DNA of 64,000 bases from contig NZ_WLZY01000015.1 in assembly GCF_010122465.1 (NCBI RefSeq), positions 1 to 64,000 of the forward strand. The letters are read 5' to 3'. The notes under the pieces were generated by a model. The model worked only from the letters and a program-made list of their open reading frames with translations, was not told the origin of the DNA and made no database searches. Shown piece by piece: positions 43,516 through 53,829 of this stretch (its first letter is position 1; each line of letters begins with the position of its first letter). The stretch is from Phytoactinopolyspora mesophila. GTDB lineage: Bacteria; Actinomycetota; Actinomycetes; Jiangellales; Jiangellaceae. The position numbers and the translations under genes were made by a program.

Positions 43516-46500
43516 TCAGGTCATCGAGCGGAGAACGACGGCGAAGCGCAGAGGCTCCGCCCGCAGCTCGTACCGCGGAAGCGTGCCCGGGCCACACGAA
43601 CCGCTACCGATACCGTGCTGGACCGCATCCAGGTTGACGTAGACCCGGTCCCGGGCGACGAGCTCATGCGGGTGCCGCGCGGCATCGAGGTCCGCACTGG
43701 TCCAGCGCCGCGCCGTCAGCCCGAACACCGGGGCGCCTTCGATGCGCAACCCGGGCCGCCCACCACCCGGCATTCCGGCCGCACCAGCCGCACCGGCGCG
43801 GCCGGTGATATCGGCCCAGCGGACGTCGATGCGGTGGCCGTTCTCCTGAGGGAAGACGTAGTTCGTCTGCATCTCGTCGACGGTGGCCGAGTAACGGCCG
43901 ACCCGCACCGCCTGCCGGGTATCCGGATAAGCCTCGCCCGGTCCGTACCCGAACCACGTCACGTGGTCGATGTCAGCCGGCAGTGCCAGCCGCACACCGA
44001 CACGCGGCAGCGGAATGTCCGGCCAGACCCCGTCCGGCGTGACGTCCACGTCGAGGCGCAGTGCGTCGTCAGCAGCCAGAGACCACCGGTAGGTCGTCAC
44101 CAGGCCGAACGCCCGGCCGGCCGGAGCCAGCCGCGCCCGGACCACAAGTGCGTCGCCGTCCGCGGTGACGTCGTCGGCCCGGTGCAGCATGCGATGTAGA
44201 CCGTAGCGCCGCCAGTTCGCCGCGGGAGTGTGCTGCTGACCGTCGTCGTTGTCCGTGGGCGCGCGCCAGACGTCGAGCAGTGGCCCGTCGAGCTCTGTGC
44301 CGCCGATCCGTACAAGCCGACCGGAGGCAGCGTCGAACTCACCGTTTCCGAACCGGAGCATCCCGCCATCGGGCTCCAACGACGACGCTCCAGCCGGAGC
44401 GACAACCGCAGCCTCTGCCCCGCCGGCGGGTTCGGCGCCAGAATCAGCTCTACCGGTATCTGTGCGTCCTTGACCCCAAGCGATCTCATGCCCGGCCGGC
44501 GCCCAGGCGGTGTCCGCCCCCAGGACCGCGCGGACGGTGAGCCAGGTCTCGCCCGTGGTCGCGGGCACGGCTATCGCAACGTCCGCGGACCCGTCCGGCG
44601 CGAGCGGCGGCACGTCCAGGTCGCCGGTGGTGACGCTCACACCGTCTTCCTCGAGTGTCCAGCTGAACGAGAAACCCGACGTGTCGATGAAGTCGTGCAG
44701 ATTCCGCACCCGGACCGCCACCTCCCCGGGCGCCGGTCCGGCCGACGTATCTCCCGGAGCACCCGTGTGCCCGACGTCGATCCGCAGCGGCTCGATCACC
44801 TTCGCGTACTCGAGGAGGCCGGGTGAGGGCGTGCGATCCGGGAACACAAGACCGTCGGCGATGAAGTTGCCGTCGTGCAAGGGTTCGCCGAAATCGCCAC
44901 CGTAGCCGAAGAACTCCTGGCCGGATTCGTCGTGGGTACGGATGCCGTGGTCGATCCATTCCCACACGAATCCACCCTGGCAACGCTCGTATGTCTCGAA
45001 GAGCCGCTGGTACTCCGTGAGCCCTCCGGGGCCGTTGCCCATGGCGTGGGCGTACTCACACAGGATGAACGGCTTGGCCCGACGGGCGGCATCCTGTTCG
45101 GCGTCATCCAGCGGCTTCTCGATCCGCCGCCCGATCTCCTCCACTTCCGTGGGGGCGGTGTACATCCGGCTGTAGACGTCGGAGCAGATGGTGGTCCAGT
45201 CGCGTTCGTAATGCACCGGCCGGGACGGATCGTGCCGCTTGGCCCACTCGTACATGGCGACGAGGTTGGCGCCGGACCCGGACTCGTTGCCCAGCGACCA
45301 CATGACCACACTCGGGTGGTTCTTGTCCCGTTGCACCGTCCGGGCCATTCGATCAAGGTAAGCGTCGCGCCAGCGTTCGTCGTCCGATGGGTTGCCGCGC
45401 CAGTCCTCGTAGTGGAAACCGTGCGTTTCCAGGTCGCACTCGTCGATCACGTAGAGGCCGTACTCGTCGCACAGGTCGAGAAACCGCGGATGCGGCGGAT
45501 AGTGGCTGGTGCGCACCGCGTTGATGTTGTGCCGCTTCATCAGCAGGACGTCATCGAGCATGTCCTGCTCGCTGACCACGCGACCGCGGTCCGCGTGGAA
45601 CTCGTGCCGGTTCACGCCCCGGAACAGGATTCGCCGGCCGTTGACCTTGAACACGCCGTCTTCGATCACGATCCGGCGGAAGCCGATCCGCAGCGCGATC
45701 CGCTCCCCGGGCGTGACCAGTTCCGCGTCGTACAGCCGCGGTGACTCCGCACTCCACGGCTCGACGCCGGCGACGACGACGTCCTCCCCTACCGGCGCGT
45801 CGATGCCCAGCTCCGGCACCAGGACCCGTGCAGCGTTGCGTCCTGCGGAGTGAGCGTCCGGACCCTCGCTATGCAGGACGCTGCCGACGACGTCGACCCG
45901 CAACCGGCCCTCGCCACTGACGTGGTCGAAGTCGGCATGCACGGTGACGTCGTCAACCGTGTTCTCAGGACGAGCCAGCAGCGTGACGTCACGGAAGATG
46001 CCAGACATCCACCACATGTCCTGGTCTTCCAAGTAACTCGCCGCGGACCATTGATGTACCCGCACGGCCAGCACGTTCTCCTCGCCGACACGCACGGCCC
46101 CGGAGACGTCGAACTCGGCAGACAGCCGGCTGCCGGTAGCGAAACCGAGTTCGACACCGTTCAGCCAGACCTTGAAGCACGAGTCCACGCCGTCGAAGCG
46201 TAGGACAACTCGCTGACCGGCCATGCTGTCCGGCACGGTGAAGGCACGCCGATACTGACCGGTCGGGTTCTCCTCCGGCGGCCACGGCGGATCGAGCGGA
46301 AACGGATAGATCGTATTGGTGTAGGCGGGTGCTCCGTATCCGTGAAGCTGCCAGTGCGAGGGCACCGGCAACCTCGCCCAGCCGGAGTCGTCGTACCCGG
46401 GCTCCCAGAATCCCTCGGTGCCCGCGGCGACAGTCGGTACGAGTTCAAAAGCCCACTGTCCAGACAGCGACATCGACGGCGCGTCGGAGACAAAGTGGGC

Positions 46501-46581
46501 ACGTGGTGGGAGAAGGCCCGAGCTCGGCGCGAAGGAAGCGTAGTACGGCACGCGTGGTCCTCTCATTGGGGGCGACGACAT
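43516..46581 (-). CDS. lacZ: Beta-galactosidase, glycoside hydrolase family 2 (LacZ type)
   Basis: A large GH2 enzyme of 1021 residues. Domains in order: sugar-binding jelly roll (LPVPSHWQLHGYGAPAYTN), Ig-like, TIM barrel, second Ig-like, and the C-terminal small beta-gal domain. The acid/base Glu is in VMWSLGNESGSG (about 431) and the nucleophile Glu in FILCEYAHAMGNGPGG (about 507); their spacing equals that of E. coli LacZ (461/537). There is no signal peptide, so it is cytoplasmic. ATG 46581 is used; none of the candidate starts has a strong ribosome binding site. No sugar transporter is adjacent. Confidence 0.94.
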   Translation of the reverse strand: MSSPPMRGPRVPYYASFAPSSGLLPPRAHFVSDAPSMSLSGQWAFELVPTVAAGTEGFWEPGYDDSGWARLPVPSHWQLHGYGAPAYTNTIYPFPLDPPWPPEENPTGQYRRAFTVPDSMAGQRVVLRFDGVDSCFKVWLNGVELGFATGSRLSAEFDVSGAVRVGEENVLAVRVHQWSAASYLEDQDMWWMSGIFRDVTLLARPENTVDDVTVHADFDHVSGEGRLRVDVVGSVLHSEGPDAHSAGRNAARVLVPELGIDAPVGEDVVVAGVEPWSAESPRLYDAELVTPGERIALRIGFRRIVIEDGVFKVNGRRILFRGVNRHEFHADRGRVVSEQDMLDDVLLMKRHNINAVRTSHYPPHPRFLDLCDEYGLYVIDECDLETHGFHYEDWRGNPSDDERWRDAYLDRMARTVQRDKNHPSVVMWSLGNESGSGANLVAMYEWAKRHDPSRPVHYERDWTTICSDVYSRMYTAPTEVEEIGRRIEKPLDDAEQDAARRAKPFILCEYAHAMGNGPGGLTEYQRLFETYERCQGGFVWEWIDHGIRTHDESGQEFFGYGGDFGEPLHDGNFIADGLVFPDRTPSPGLLEYAKVIEPLRIDVGHTGAPGDTSAGPAPGEVAVRVRNLHDFIDTSGFSFSWTLEEDGVSVTTGDLDVPPLAPDGSADVAIAVPATTGETWLTVRAVLGADTAWAPAGHEIAWGQGRTDTGRADSGAEPAGGAEAAVVAPAGASSLEPDGGMLRFGNGEFDAASGRLVRIGGTELDGPLLDVWRAPTDNDDGQQHTPAANWRRYGLHRMLHRADDVTADGDALVVRARLAPAGRAFGLVTTYRWSLAADDALRLDVDVTPDGVWPDIPLPRVGVRLALPADIDHVTWFGYGPGEAYPDTRQAVRVGRYSATVDEMQTNYVFPQENGHRIDVRWADITGRAGAAGAAGMPGGGRPGLRIEGAPVFGLTARRWTSADLDAARHPHELVARDRVYVNLDAVQHGIGSGSCGPGTLPRYELRAEPLRFAVVLRSMT

Positions 46582-46664
46582 GAGCAGATACTCACACAAT
46601 GTCACCCTATTCCAAACACAGATGCACAATAACGTGCACCCAGCGTCGAGGACTGGCGGCTACG

Positions 46665-47567
46665 TCACCCCAGCGAGGCCGCGTGATCCGGAACGTACGT
46701 CTGCAAGTCCCTGGGCGGGCGCTCGTATCCGGAGCCGGGTGGCCGCGGCGGCAGCTCCACCGACGGCTGTTGCACCTCGTGGTACGGAAGCGAGGAGAGC
46801 AGGTGGGCGATCATGTTGATGCGGGCGCTGCGTTTGTCGTCGCTCTCGACCACGTACCAGGGCGCTTCCGGGATGTCGGTGTGAGTGAACATGTCATCCT
46901 TGGCCCGCGAGTACTCCTCCCAGCGGTTGATCGACTCCACGTCCATCGGCGAGAGCTTCCAGCGGCGCATGGGGTCGTCCAGGCGGGAGCGGAACCGGCG
47001 TTCCTGTTCGGCATCACTCACCGAGAACCAGTACTTGCGCAGCAAGATGCCGTCCTCGACCAGCAGCCGTTCGAAGATCGGGCACTCCCGGTAGAACCGG
47101 ATGTACTCCTCCCGGGTGCAGAAGTTCATCACCCGCTCGACGCCGGCGCGGTTGTACCAGCTGCGGTCGAACAGCACCATCTCCCCGGACGCCGGAAGGT
47201 GCTCGACATAGCGCTGGAAGTACCACTGGGTGCGCTCCCGGTCCGACGGGGCCGGCAGCGCCACCACCGGAGCGATGCGCGGATTGAGGTACTGCGTCAC
47301 CCGTTTGATGACGCCGCCTTTACCTGCCGCGTCTCTGCCCTCGAAGATGACGACGAGGCGAACGCCTTCGGCCCGGACCCATTCCTGCAGCTTCACCAGC
47401 TCTGCCTGCAGGCGGAACAGCTCGTTCTCGTAGAGCTTCTTCTTCAATCGCCGGGGCCGCGGTGCCGGTTTTCCCGTTCGCGGCGCGGCCTTGCCAGACG
47501 TCTCGCTGGAGGCCTTGCCCACAGCTCCGTCCTTGCCCGCCTGCGCTTTTCCACTCTTCTTCGCCAC
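46665..47567 (-). CDS. ppk2: Polyphosphate kinase 2 family protein
   Basis: A 300-residue PPK2 enzyme that transfers phosphate between polyphosphate and nucleotides. A Lys/Ala/Pro-rich tail of about 45 residues precedes the catalytic core: Walker A FEGRDAAGKGG, Walker B VLFDRSWYNRAGVE, lid-type MNFCTREEYIRFYRECPIFE and the conserved WKLSPMDVESINRW. This core is of the single-domain class. GTG 47567 is chosen because AGGAGG lies 7 bp upstream. It lies 83 bp upstream of lacZ on the same strand. Confidence 0.9.
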   Translation of the reverse strand: MAKKSGKAQAGKDGAVGKASSETSGKAAPRTGKPAPRPRRLKKKLYENELFRLQAELVKLQEWVRAEGVRLVVIFEGRDAAGKGGVIKRVTQYLNPRIAPVVALPAPSDRERTQWYFQRYVEHLPASGEMVLFDRSWYNRAGVERVMNFCTREEYIRFYRECPIFERLLVEDGILLRKYWFSVSDAEQERRFRSRLDDPMRRWKLSPMDVESINRWEEYSRAKDDMFTHTDIPEAPWYVVESDDKRSARINMIAHLLSSLPYHEVQQPSVELPPRPPGSGYERPPRDLQTYVPDHAASLG

Positions 47568-47736
47568 CGAAGTCCTCCTCACCAACAGCGAACCGGTCCC
47601 AGCCGCCGTCCCGGCATCGCGTTCGGGCCGCGCCCGTTATCACCTGACACTAACGGCAGCGAGCAACCCCGCGTCGCGGGCCCGCCGGGGTTCTCCACGC
47701 CTCCGCCAGTCACCAGGGGGCCACTACGCTTGCGCC

Positions 47737-48384
47737 ATGCACACGTTCCTCGCGTCCGGCCGTGACGCGGACGTGTTCGTCGTCGGCCCGGGCCGGGTTC
47801 TGCGCCGCTACCGGGACGGTTCGGACGTCGCGCCCGAGGTCGCCGTGATGGCACACGTCGGAAGACACGGATTCCCAGTGCCGACCGTCTTTCGGTCGGA
47901 GGGGCCGGACCTCGAGATGGAACACCTGGATGGCACCACGATGCTCCAAGCCCTCGTGAACGATGACATACGCTCCGACGACGCCGCGAGCATCCTCGCC
48001 GACCTGCACCGGCGCCTGCACGCGATTCCGCCGATGGGAATGACGAGCGTCGGCCAGCATGTACTGCATCTGGATCTGCACCCGGACAACGTCCTACTGA
48101 CCAGCGGCGGGCCTGTCCTCATCGACTGGCGCAACGCTGCCGCCGGCGCACCGGAGCTCGACGTCGCGCTGAGCGCACTGATCTTGGCGCAGGTCGCCGT
48201 CGAACCCATCGACATGGCACCGCGCGCCGCCGAGCTCCTGGACCACTTTCTCGCCCGGGCACCTGACAGTCCCACGGTGATGCTCGACGACGCGGTACAC
48301 ATCCGGGCGGGCAACCCCACCCTCACTCCAGGCGAGCTGGGCAGGCTGGGCAGCGCTGCGGACCTGCTCCGGGCCAAGGTCTAG
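47737..48384 (+). CDS. APH-family phosphotransferase-like protein
   Basis: A short (215-residue) APH-fold protein starting at ATG 47737 (MHTFLASGRDADVF). Catalytic loop HLDLHPDNVLL (HxDxxxxN with HLD instead of HRD/HGD) and the DFG-equivalent LIDWRNA are present. The N-lobe is brief, lacking a clear ATP-site lysine. Substrate unknown; it is divergent from ppk2 and convergent with the LLM gene. Confidence 0.78.
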   Translation: MHTFLASGRDADVFVVGPGRVLRRYRDGSDVAPEVAVMAHVGRHGFPVPTVFRSEGPDLEMEHLDGTTMLQALVNDDIRSDDAASILADLHRRLHAIPPMGMTSVGQHVLHLDLHPDNVLLTSGGPVLIDWRNAAAGAPELDVALSALILAQVAVEPIDMAPRAAELLDHFLARAPDSPTVMLDDAVHIRAGNPTLTPGELGRLGSAADLLRAKV

Positions 48385-48412
48385 CGGCGCCGGGCATCAA
48401 ACGTTGCCTGCC

Positions 48413-49273
48413 TCAGAGACCGACGACATCGGCCAGCAGATCCACCTGTTCCGGGTCCGGATCGTTCCCCATGAAGATCAGTTCGTCGCAGCCGATGCGG
48501 CTGAACTCGTCAACGGCGGTGGCGATCTGCTCCGGCGACGTGTAGGCGATCGAGACGCCATACCGGGCATACTCCTCGCCCGCGAAGGCGTAGTACGGCT
48601 CGATGGCGGCCGACACCGCATCGGTCGCGTTGGGGCCCAGCGCGTACATCACCGACGCCACGATCCGGGGCGATCCGCCGCGGCCCGCCTCCGACCACGC
48701 CTTGTCGAGTTGGGGCATGAAGTCTTCGACATCGTGCACGGTCGCGTCTCCGGCGATCCATCCGGTCCCGTGTGTGACGATGCGCCGAAGGGCCGCACGC
48801 GAACCGCCGCCGAAGAGCAGTGGCGGACCACCAGCCGTCGCCGGTCGCGGGCCGACCGGGTCGTCGCCGGAGGCGAAGATGGCGGCCAGCCGGTCCAGAA
48901 GGGCGTCGAACTGCCGGCCGCGGGTGGTGTAGTCCACACCGCTGAGCGCGAAGTCGTCGTCTCGCAAGCCCGGCGCGAGGCCCAACTCGAGACGATCCGG
49001 TCCGGCAAGCTGGTCGAGGGTCGCCACGGCCTTCGCGAACAACGCGTGATTGGCTCGCAACGGCGCCAGCAGCACACTCGTGAGCAGCCGGATCCGCGTG
49101 GTCGCACCGGCCATCGCGGCCAAGGTGACCATCGGCTCCGGGGTGGGCCAAGCCAGGCGGTCGCTGACGCTGAGTGTGGAGAATCCCCGCGACTCAGCGC
49201 GGCGCGCCCACTCCACCAGCGTCCGGCCGTCCGACCACGATGCATGTCCCGGCAGCCCGATCCCGATCTTCAC
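48413..49273 (-). CDS. LLM-class (F420/flavin-dependent) oxidoreductase
   Basis: A 286-residue luciferase-like monooxygenase-fold protein. It begins VKIGIGLPGHASW and shows the typical strand-helix units TRIRLLTSVLLAPLR, LELGLAPGLRDDDF and GPPLLFGGGSRAALRR. In actinobacteria such proteins usually use F420 or FMN; which one cannot be told. GTG 49273 has GAAGG upstream and removes a non-conserved 27-residue extension. Confidence 0.87.
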   Translation of the reverse strand: MKIGIGLPGHASWSDGRTLVEWARRAESRGFSTLSVSDRLAWPTPEPMVTLAAMAGATTRIRLLTSVLLAPLRANHALFAKAVATLDQLAGPDRLELGLAPGLRDDDFALSGVDYTTRGRQFDALLDRLAAIFASGDDPVGPRPATAGGPPLLFGGGSRAALRRIVTHGTGWIAGDATVHDVEDFMPQLDKAWSEAGRGGSPRIVASVMYALGPNATDAVSAAIEPYYAFAGEEYARYGVSIAYTSPEQIATAVDEFSRIGCDELIFMGNDPDPEQVDLLADVVGL

Positions 49274-49479
49274 GTTGTGTTTGCCCTTCGAAGAGGCTTC
49301 CGCTGCCTCGGTGGATGGCACCGACCGGCAGCGGCTGACGCACATCATCCTCAAACATCAAGTTAAGTTGAGGTCAAATCAGCTAGGCCGGACACTTACC
49401 CGATGGTGGGCAGTCCTGGACCGTCGTGGGTCTAGCCGAGGTGCTCGGCGAAAAGGGGCGGCCCTCCGTGCGTCAGAGT

Positions 49480-49860
49480 TCAGCGCTGGTCGACAATACA
49501 GAACTCGTTGCCCTCCGGATCGAGCATGACCGTCCACCCCTCCAGCTCCGCCTGCACAGATGCGCCGATCCCCACCAGGCGGTCCACCTCCGCCTGCCGG
49601 TCCGGCGTGGCGAGATCGAGATGCAGGCGGTTCTTGGTAGTGGGCTTCGGCTCCGGAACTTCCTGGAAGAACAATGTGGGTCCCGGCCCCCCGACGGCGA
49701 CGGTGGGGTCAGTCTCCGGTGTGAAGCCGAGCTTGGCCAGCCGTTCGATCTCGGCGTCGTCATACGGGAGAACGTCATAGTCGTCTAGCGCCGCGGCCCA
49801 GAACCGAGCCAGAGCCGACGCCTTGCGGCAGTCGACGACGATCTCATCCAGCCTGGCCAT
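49480..49860 (-). CDS. VOC-family (glyoxalase-like) protein
   Basis: A 126-residue vicinal-oxygen-chelate fold protein (Glyoxalase_6-like). It has the paired beta-alpha-beta-beta-beta modules: VVDCRKASALARFWAAALDDY ... GPTLFFQEVPEPK, then NRLHLDLATPDRQAEVDRLVGIGA ... VMLDPEGNEFCIV. It binds a metal or small ligand; the function is unknown. It lies between the LLM gene and the ABC exporter on the same strand, beyond a terminator hairpin. Confidence 0.88.
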   Translation of the reverse strand: MARLDEIVVDCRKASALARFWAAALDDYDVLPYDDAEIERLAKLGFTPETDPTVAVGGPGPTLFFQEVPEPKPTTKNRLHLDLATPDRQAEVDRLVGIGASVQAELEGWTVMLDPEGNEFCIVDQR

Positions 49861-49966
49861 GCCACTCCGCTCACATGCGCTCGAATCAACCGGACGCTAT
49901 CGCTTCGCTGTGACCATCAGCAACGGATTTTCCCGCCCATTCGCCGCTGATCGTCAATGACGATGC

Positions 49967-50000
49967 CGAAACGGACCCCCGTCACCTGGGCTCCGTTTCG
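49967..50000 (-). terminator. Terminator hairpin of the ABC exporter operon
   Basis: CGAAACGGA (49967-49975) pairs with TCCGTTTCG (49992-50000), and CCC pairs with GGG inside after a C-C mismatch. It starts 10 bp beyond the exporter stop. A second small inverted repeat ATCGTCA-A-TGACGAT (49950-49964), preceded by TG to give TGATC, lies next to it. Confidence 0.75.
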
Positions 50001-50009
50001 ACCCGCCCA

Positions 50010-52004
50010 CTACATGGGCGACACGTCGTGGATCGCGGGAGCGGTGAACTGGCTGTTGTGCAGCTCATAGTAGGCACCGCGCCGGCGCAGCAGCTCAGTG
50101 TGCGACCCCTGCTCGACGATCTGCCCGTGCTCCATCACGAGGATCACGTCGGCGTCGCGGATGGTGGACAGCCGGTGAGCGATGACGAAGCTCGTCCGGT
50201 TCGACCGCAGCGCCGCCATGGCCTCCTGCACCAGCACCTCGGTGCGAGTGTCCACTGAGCTGGTCGCCTCGTCGAGAATCAGGATCTCCCGGTCGGCGAG
50301 GAACGCCCGGGCAATAGTGATCAGCTGCTTCTCGCCTGCACTGACGTTGTCGCCTTCCTCGTCGATCACGGTGTCGTAGCCGTCGGGAAGCGAATGGACG
50401 AACCGGTCGACGTACGACGCGCGGGCGGCGGCCAGGATCCGCTCCTCACTCGCCTCCGGGTCGCCGTAGGCGATGTTCTGCCGGATGGTGCCACCGAACA
50501 ACCAGCTGTCCTGCAATACCATCCCGATCCGGGACCGCAAGTCGTCGCGGGTCAGCTCACTGATGTCGGCTCCGTCCAGGGTGATCCGCCCGCTCCGTAG
50601 CTCGTAGAACCGCATGATCAGGTTGACGAGGGTTGTCTTGCCGGCACCAGTGGGGCCGACGATCGCCACCGTCGTTCCCGGCTCGGCCACCAGGGACAGG
50701 TCCTCGATCAACGGCTCGTCCGGGTCGTAACTGAAAGACACGTTCTCGAACGCGATCCGGCCTCGCGGCTCTGCGATCCGAGCGGGCTCGGCCGCTTCGG
50801 CGTCCTGTTCCTGCTCGTCCAGCAACTCGAAAACGCGCTCGGCCGAGGCGACGCCGGACTGCAGCAGATTCGCCATCGCCGCCAGCTGGGTCAGCGGCTG
50901 GGTGAATTGCTGCGTGTACTGGATGAACGCCTGCACCTCCCCCAGGCTCATCGAACCGGACGCGACCCGGAGCCCGCCGACCACCGCGATCGCTACGTAG
51001 TTCAGGCTGCCGACGAACATCATCACCGGCCGGATGATGCCGGAGATGAACTGCGCTTTGAAGCTCGCCTCGAACAGCTCGTCGTTCTTCTCCCGGAAGG
51101 ACTCCTCGACTTCCGCCTGCCGGCCGAAGACCTTCACCAGCGCATGTCCGGTGTAGGCCTCTTCGACCTGCGCGTTGAGCTCGCCGGTGTGCTTCCACTG
51201 GGCGATGAATTGCTTCTGCGAGCGCTTCGCGATGAGGGCCGTGACGACGATCGACACCGGAACCGTCACCAGCGCGATCAGCGCCAGCAATGGCGAGATG
51301 ATGACCATCATGGTGATCACCCCGAGGACGGTGAGCAGTGAGGTCAGCATCTGGCTCAAGGTCTGGGTCATGGTCTGCGACACGTTGTCGATGTCGTTGG
51401 TGACCCGGCTGAGCACATCTCCCCGCGGGCTGGCATCGAAGTACCGCAGCGGCAGCCGGTTGAGCTTCGTCTCGACGTCGGAACGCAGCCGGTACATGGT
51501 GCGCTGGACGATCTCGTTGATCAGGTAGGCCTGCAGCCAGCCGAACAGCGACGCACCCACGTAGAGCATCAGCACACCGGCCAGTACCCACCGCAGCGCC
51601 TCGAAGTCCACCCCTTGGCCCGGAACCACGTCCATCCCGGTGAGCATGTCGGCGAAGGTGTCCTGACCGTCGGCGCGCAGATCGTCGATGGCTTCCTCGC
51701 GCGTGAGGCCCTCAGGCAGCCGCCGCCCGATCGCGCCGGAGAAAATCAGGTCCGTCCCGTACCCGAGGACACGCGGCCCGAGCACATTGAGGCCAATGCT
51801 GACGATAGCCAGACCAATCACGAGGAACACGCCACGACGCTCTGCTCGCAGCCGGCCGAGTAGCCGCTTGGCCGACGGCCCGAAGTTCATCGGCTTCTGC
51901 GGCGGCGCAGCCATACCGCCCATGCCACCCGGCCCGCGAACCGGCGTGACATTAGCGACCGGACGCGGCGACGCCTGGCCCTCCGTGGTCTTCGACGTGC
52001 TCAT
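50010..52004 (-). CDS. ABC exporter half-transporter, ATP-binding/permease (canonical half)
   Basis: A 664-residue half-transporter with an N-terminal six-helix exporter domain and a C-terminal ATPase. An N-terminal Pro/Gly-rich tail of about 40 residues and an insertion of about 65 residues between the first two helices are unusual. The ATPase has Walker A GPTGAGKTT, signature VSAGEKQ, Walker B ILILDEATSSVD with the catalytic Glu, and switch His AHRLST. Its start overlaps the stop of the partner gene (ATGA, 52001-52004), as expected for a heterodimer. The substrate is unknown; multidrug or lipid export is typical. Confidence 0.92.
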   Translation of the reverse strand: MSTSKTTEGQASPRPVANVTPVRGPGGMGGMAAPPQKPMNFGPSAKRLLGRLRAERRGVFLVIGLAIVSIGLNVLGPRVLGYGTDLIFSGAIGRRLPEGLTREEAIDDLRADGQDTFADMLTGMDVVPGQGVDFEALRWVLAGVLMLYVGASLFGWLQAYLINEIVQRTMYRLRSDVETKLNRLPLRYFDASPRGDVLSRVTNDIDNVSQTMTQTLSQMLTSLLTVLGVITMMVIISPLLALIALVTVPVSIVVTALIAKRSQKQFIAQWKHTGELNAQVEEAYTGHALVKVFGRQAEVEESFREKNDELFEASFKAQFISGIIRPVMMFVGSLNYVAIAVVGGLRVASGSMSLGEVQAFIQYTQQFTQPLTQLAAMANLLQSGVASAERVFELLDEQEQDAEAAEPARIAEPRGRIAFENVSFSYDPDEPLIEDLSLVAEPGTTVAIVGPTGAGKTTLVNLIMRFYELRSGRITLDGADISELTRDDLRSRIGMVLQDSWLFGGTIRQNIAYGDPEASEERILAAARASYVDRFVHSLPDGYDTVIDEEGDNVSAGEKQLITIARAFLADREILILDEATSSVDTRTEVLVQEAMAALRSNRTSFVIAHRLSTIRDADVILVMEHGQIVEQGSHTELLRRRGAYYELHNSQFTAPAIHDVSPM

Positions 52005-53734
52005 GCCGGCTCCTCCACGGTGAGCTGTGATTCGACGATCTCCGCATAGGTCGGACAGGTGGCGAGCAGCTCGTCGTGCCCGCCAAGGCCGACGACGGCG
52101 CCGTCCTCGAGCACGAGGATCTGGTCGGCGCTGGCAACGGTGGACACGCGCTGCGCGACGATCACCACGATCGCCTCCGCCGTGTATGGCCGCAGCGCCG
52201 CACGGAGCCGGGCATCCGTGGCCAGGTCCAGCGCCGAGAACGAGTCGTCGAACAGGTAGATGTCCGGCCGGCGCACCAATGCCCGCGCGATGGCGAGCCG
52301 CTGCCGCTGACCGCCGGACACGTTGGTGCCGCCCTGGCTGATCGGTGCGTTCAGTCCTTCGGGCATCGCCTCGACGAACTCGCGAGCCTGGGCGATCTCC
52401 AGCGCCCGCCAGAGCTCGTCGTCAGTCGCATCCGGCTTGCCGTAGCGCAGGTTGCTCGCCACGGTGCCGGAGAACAGGTACGCCTTCTGCGGCACCAGGC
52501 CGATCCGTTGCCGCAGCGCGTCCGGATCGATGTCCCGGACGTCGATCCCGCCGACGCGTACCGCGCCCGAGGTCGCGTCGATCAGCCGCGGTATCAGGCT
52601 GATCAGCGTCGTCTTGCCGGACCCGGTACTACCGACCACAGCGATGGTCTCTCCCGGCCCGGCGCGCAGTTCCACGCCCCGCAGCACCGGTGCCTCCGCG
52701 CCGGGAAAGGTGAAGCCCGCGCCAGCCAGCTCCAGCCCGGCTTCGTCCGGAAGTTCATTCACCGGTTCCGCCGCGGTGACCACGGAGGAGTCGGTTGACA
52801 GAACCTCGGTGATGCGCTCGGCCGACACGGCGGCCCGCGGCACCATGACCACCATGAACGTGGCCATCATCACCGACATCAAGATCTGCATCAGATACGC
52901 GAGGAACGCTGTGAGCGCCCCCACTTCCATCGCGCCGGCGTCGACACGCTGACCGCCGAACCACAACACGGCCGCACTCGACACGTTCAGCACCAACATC
53001 ACGAACGGGAACAGCAAGGCCATCAGCCGTCCCGCCCGCAGCGCGGTACCGGTCAACGCGGCATTGGCTTCGGCGAACCGGTCTGTCTCGTACGGCTCAC
53101 GGACGAACGCCCGCACCACCCGAACGCCGGTGATCTGCTCCCGCAGCACCCGGTTCACCCGGTCGATGCGTTCCTGCATGGCGCGGAACTGCGGAACCAT
53201 CCGCCGCGCGATGAGCAACGTGCCGGCCAGCAGCACCGGCACGCTGACCAACATCAACGAGGACAACTCGACATCTTGGCGCAGCGCCATGATCACCCCG
53301 CCCATGGCCATGATCGGCGCCATCACCATCATGGTGGCGGTCATCATCACCAGCATCTGGACCTGCTGGACGTCGTTGGTGCTGCGGGTAATCAGCGACG
53401 GCGCCCCGAACTGCCCTACCTCACGGGCGGAGAACATACCCACGCGGTGAAACACCGCGCCGCGAACGTCTCGGCCGAACGCCATGGCCGTACGAGCACC
53501 GAAGTACACCGCGGCGACGATGGTGACCACCTGGACGAGCGTGACCAGCAGCATCCAGCCGCCGGTCGTGACGACGTAGTCCGTGTCGCCCTGGGCGATT
53601 CCGTGGTCGATGATGTCGGCGTTGAGGCTCGGCAGATACAGCGCGGCGAGCGTGCCGAACACCTGCAGAACGACGACGGCCGCCAGCCAGGACCGGTATG
53701 GGCGTAAGTAGGTCCGTAGAAGACGGATCAGCAT
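52001..53734 (-). CDS. ABC exporter half-transporter, ATP-binding/permease (degenerate half)
   Basis: A 577-residue partner of the downstream half-transporter. It has six helices from residue 15 on, then the ATPase with Walker A GSTGSGKTT and signature VSGGQRQR. The catalytic Glu after Walker B is replaced (YLFDDSFSALD) and the switch His is Gln (VAQRVST). One of the two ATP sites is therefore inactive, the pattern known for heterodimeric exporters such as TM287/288. The TetR gene 95 bp upstream probably controls both genes. Confidence 0.93.
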   Translation of the reverse strand: MLIRLLRTYLRPYRSWLAAVVVLQVFGTLAALYLPSLNADIIDHGIAQGDTDYVVTTGGWMLLVTLVQVVTIVAAVYFGARTAMAFGRDVRGAVFHRVGMFSAREVGQFGAPSLITRSTNDVQQVQMLVMMTATMMVMAPIMAMGGVIMALRQDVELSSLMLVSVPVLLAGTLLIARRMVPQFRAMQERIDRVNRVLREQITGVRVVRAFVREPYETDRFAEANAALTGTALRAGRLMALLFPFVMLVLNVSSAAVLWFGGQRVDAGAMEVGALTAFLAYLMQILMSVMMATFMVVMVPRAAVSAERITEVLSTDSSVVTAAEPVNELPDEAGLELAGAGFTFPGAEAPVLRGVELRAGPGETIAVVGSTGSGKTTLISLIPRLIDATSGAVRVGGIDVRDIDPDALRQRIGLVPQKAYLFSGTVASNLRYGKPDATDDELWRALEIAQAREFVEAMPEGLNAPISQGGTNVSGGQRQRLAIARALVRRPDIYLFDDSFSALDLATDARLRAALRPYTAEAIVVIVAQRVSTVASADQILVLEDGAVVGLGGHDELLATCPTYAEIVESQLTVEEPA

Positions 53735-53829
53735 GAACGTGACTCCTGTGAGTGGTGCTGATGGAACTGTGCGGTGGCGCGGGCAGCGGCCGTCGTCGTT
53801 GCTGTTGGGGTTCGAGGAGTGGTCCTGGG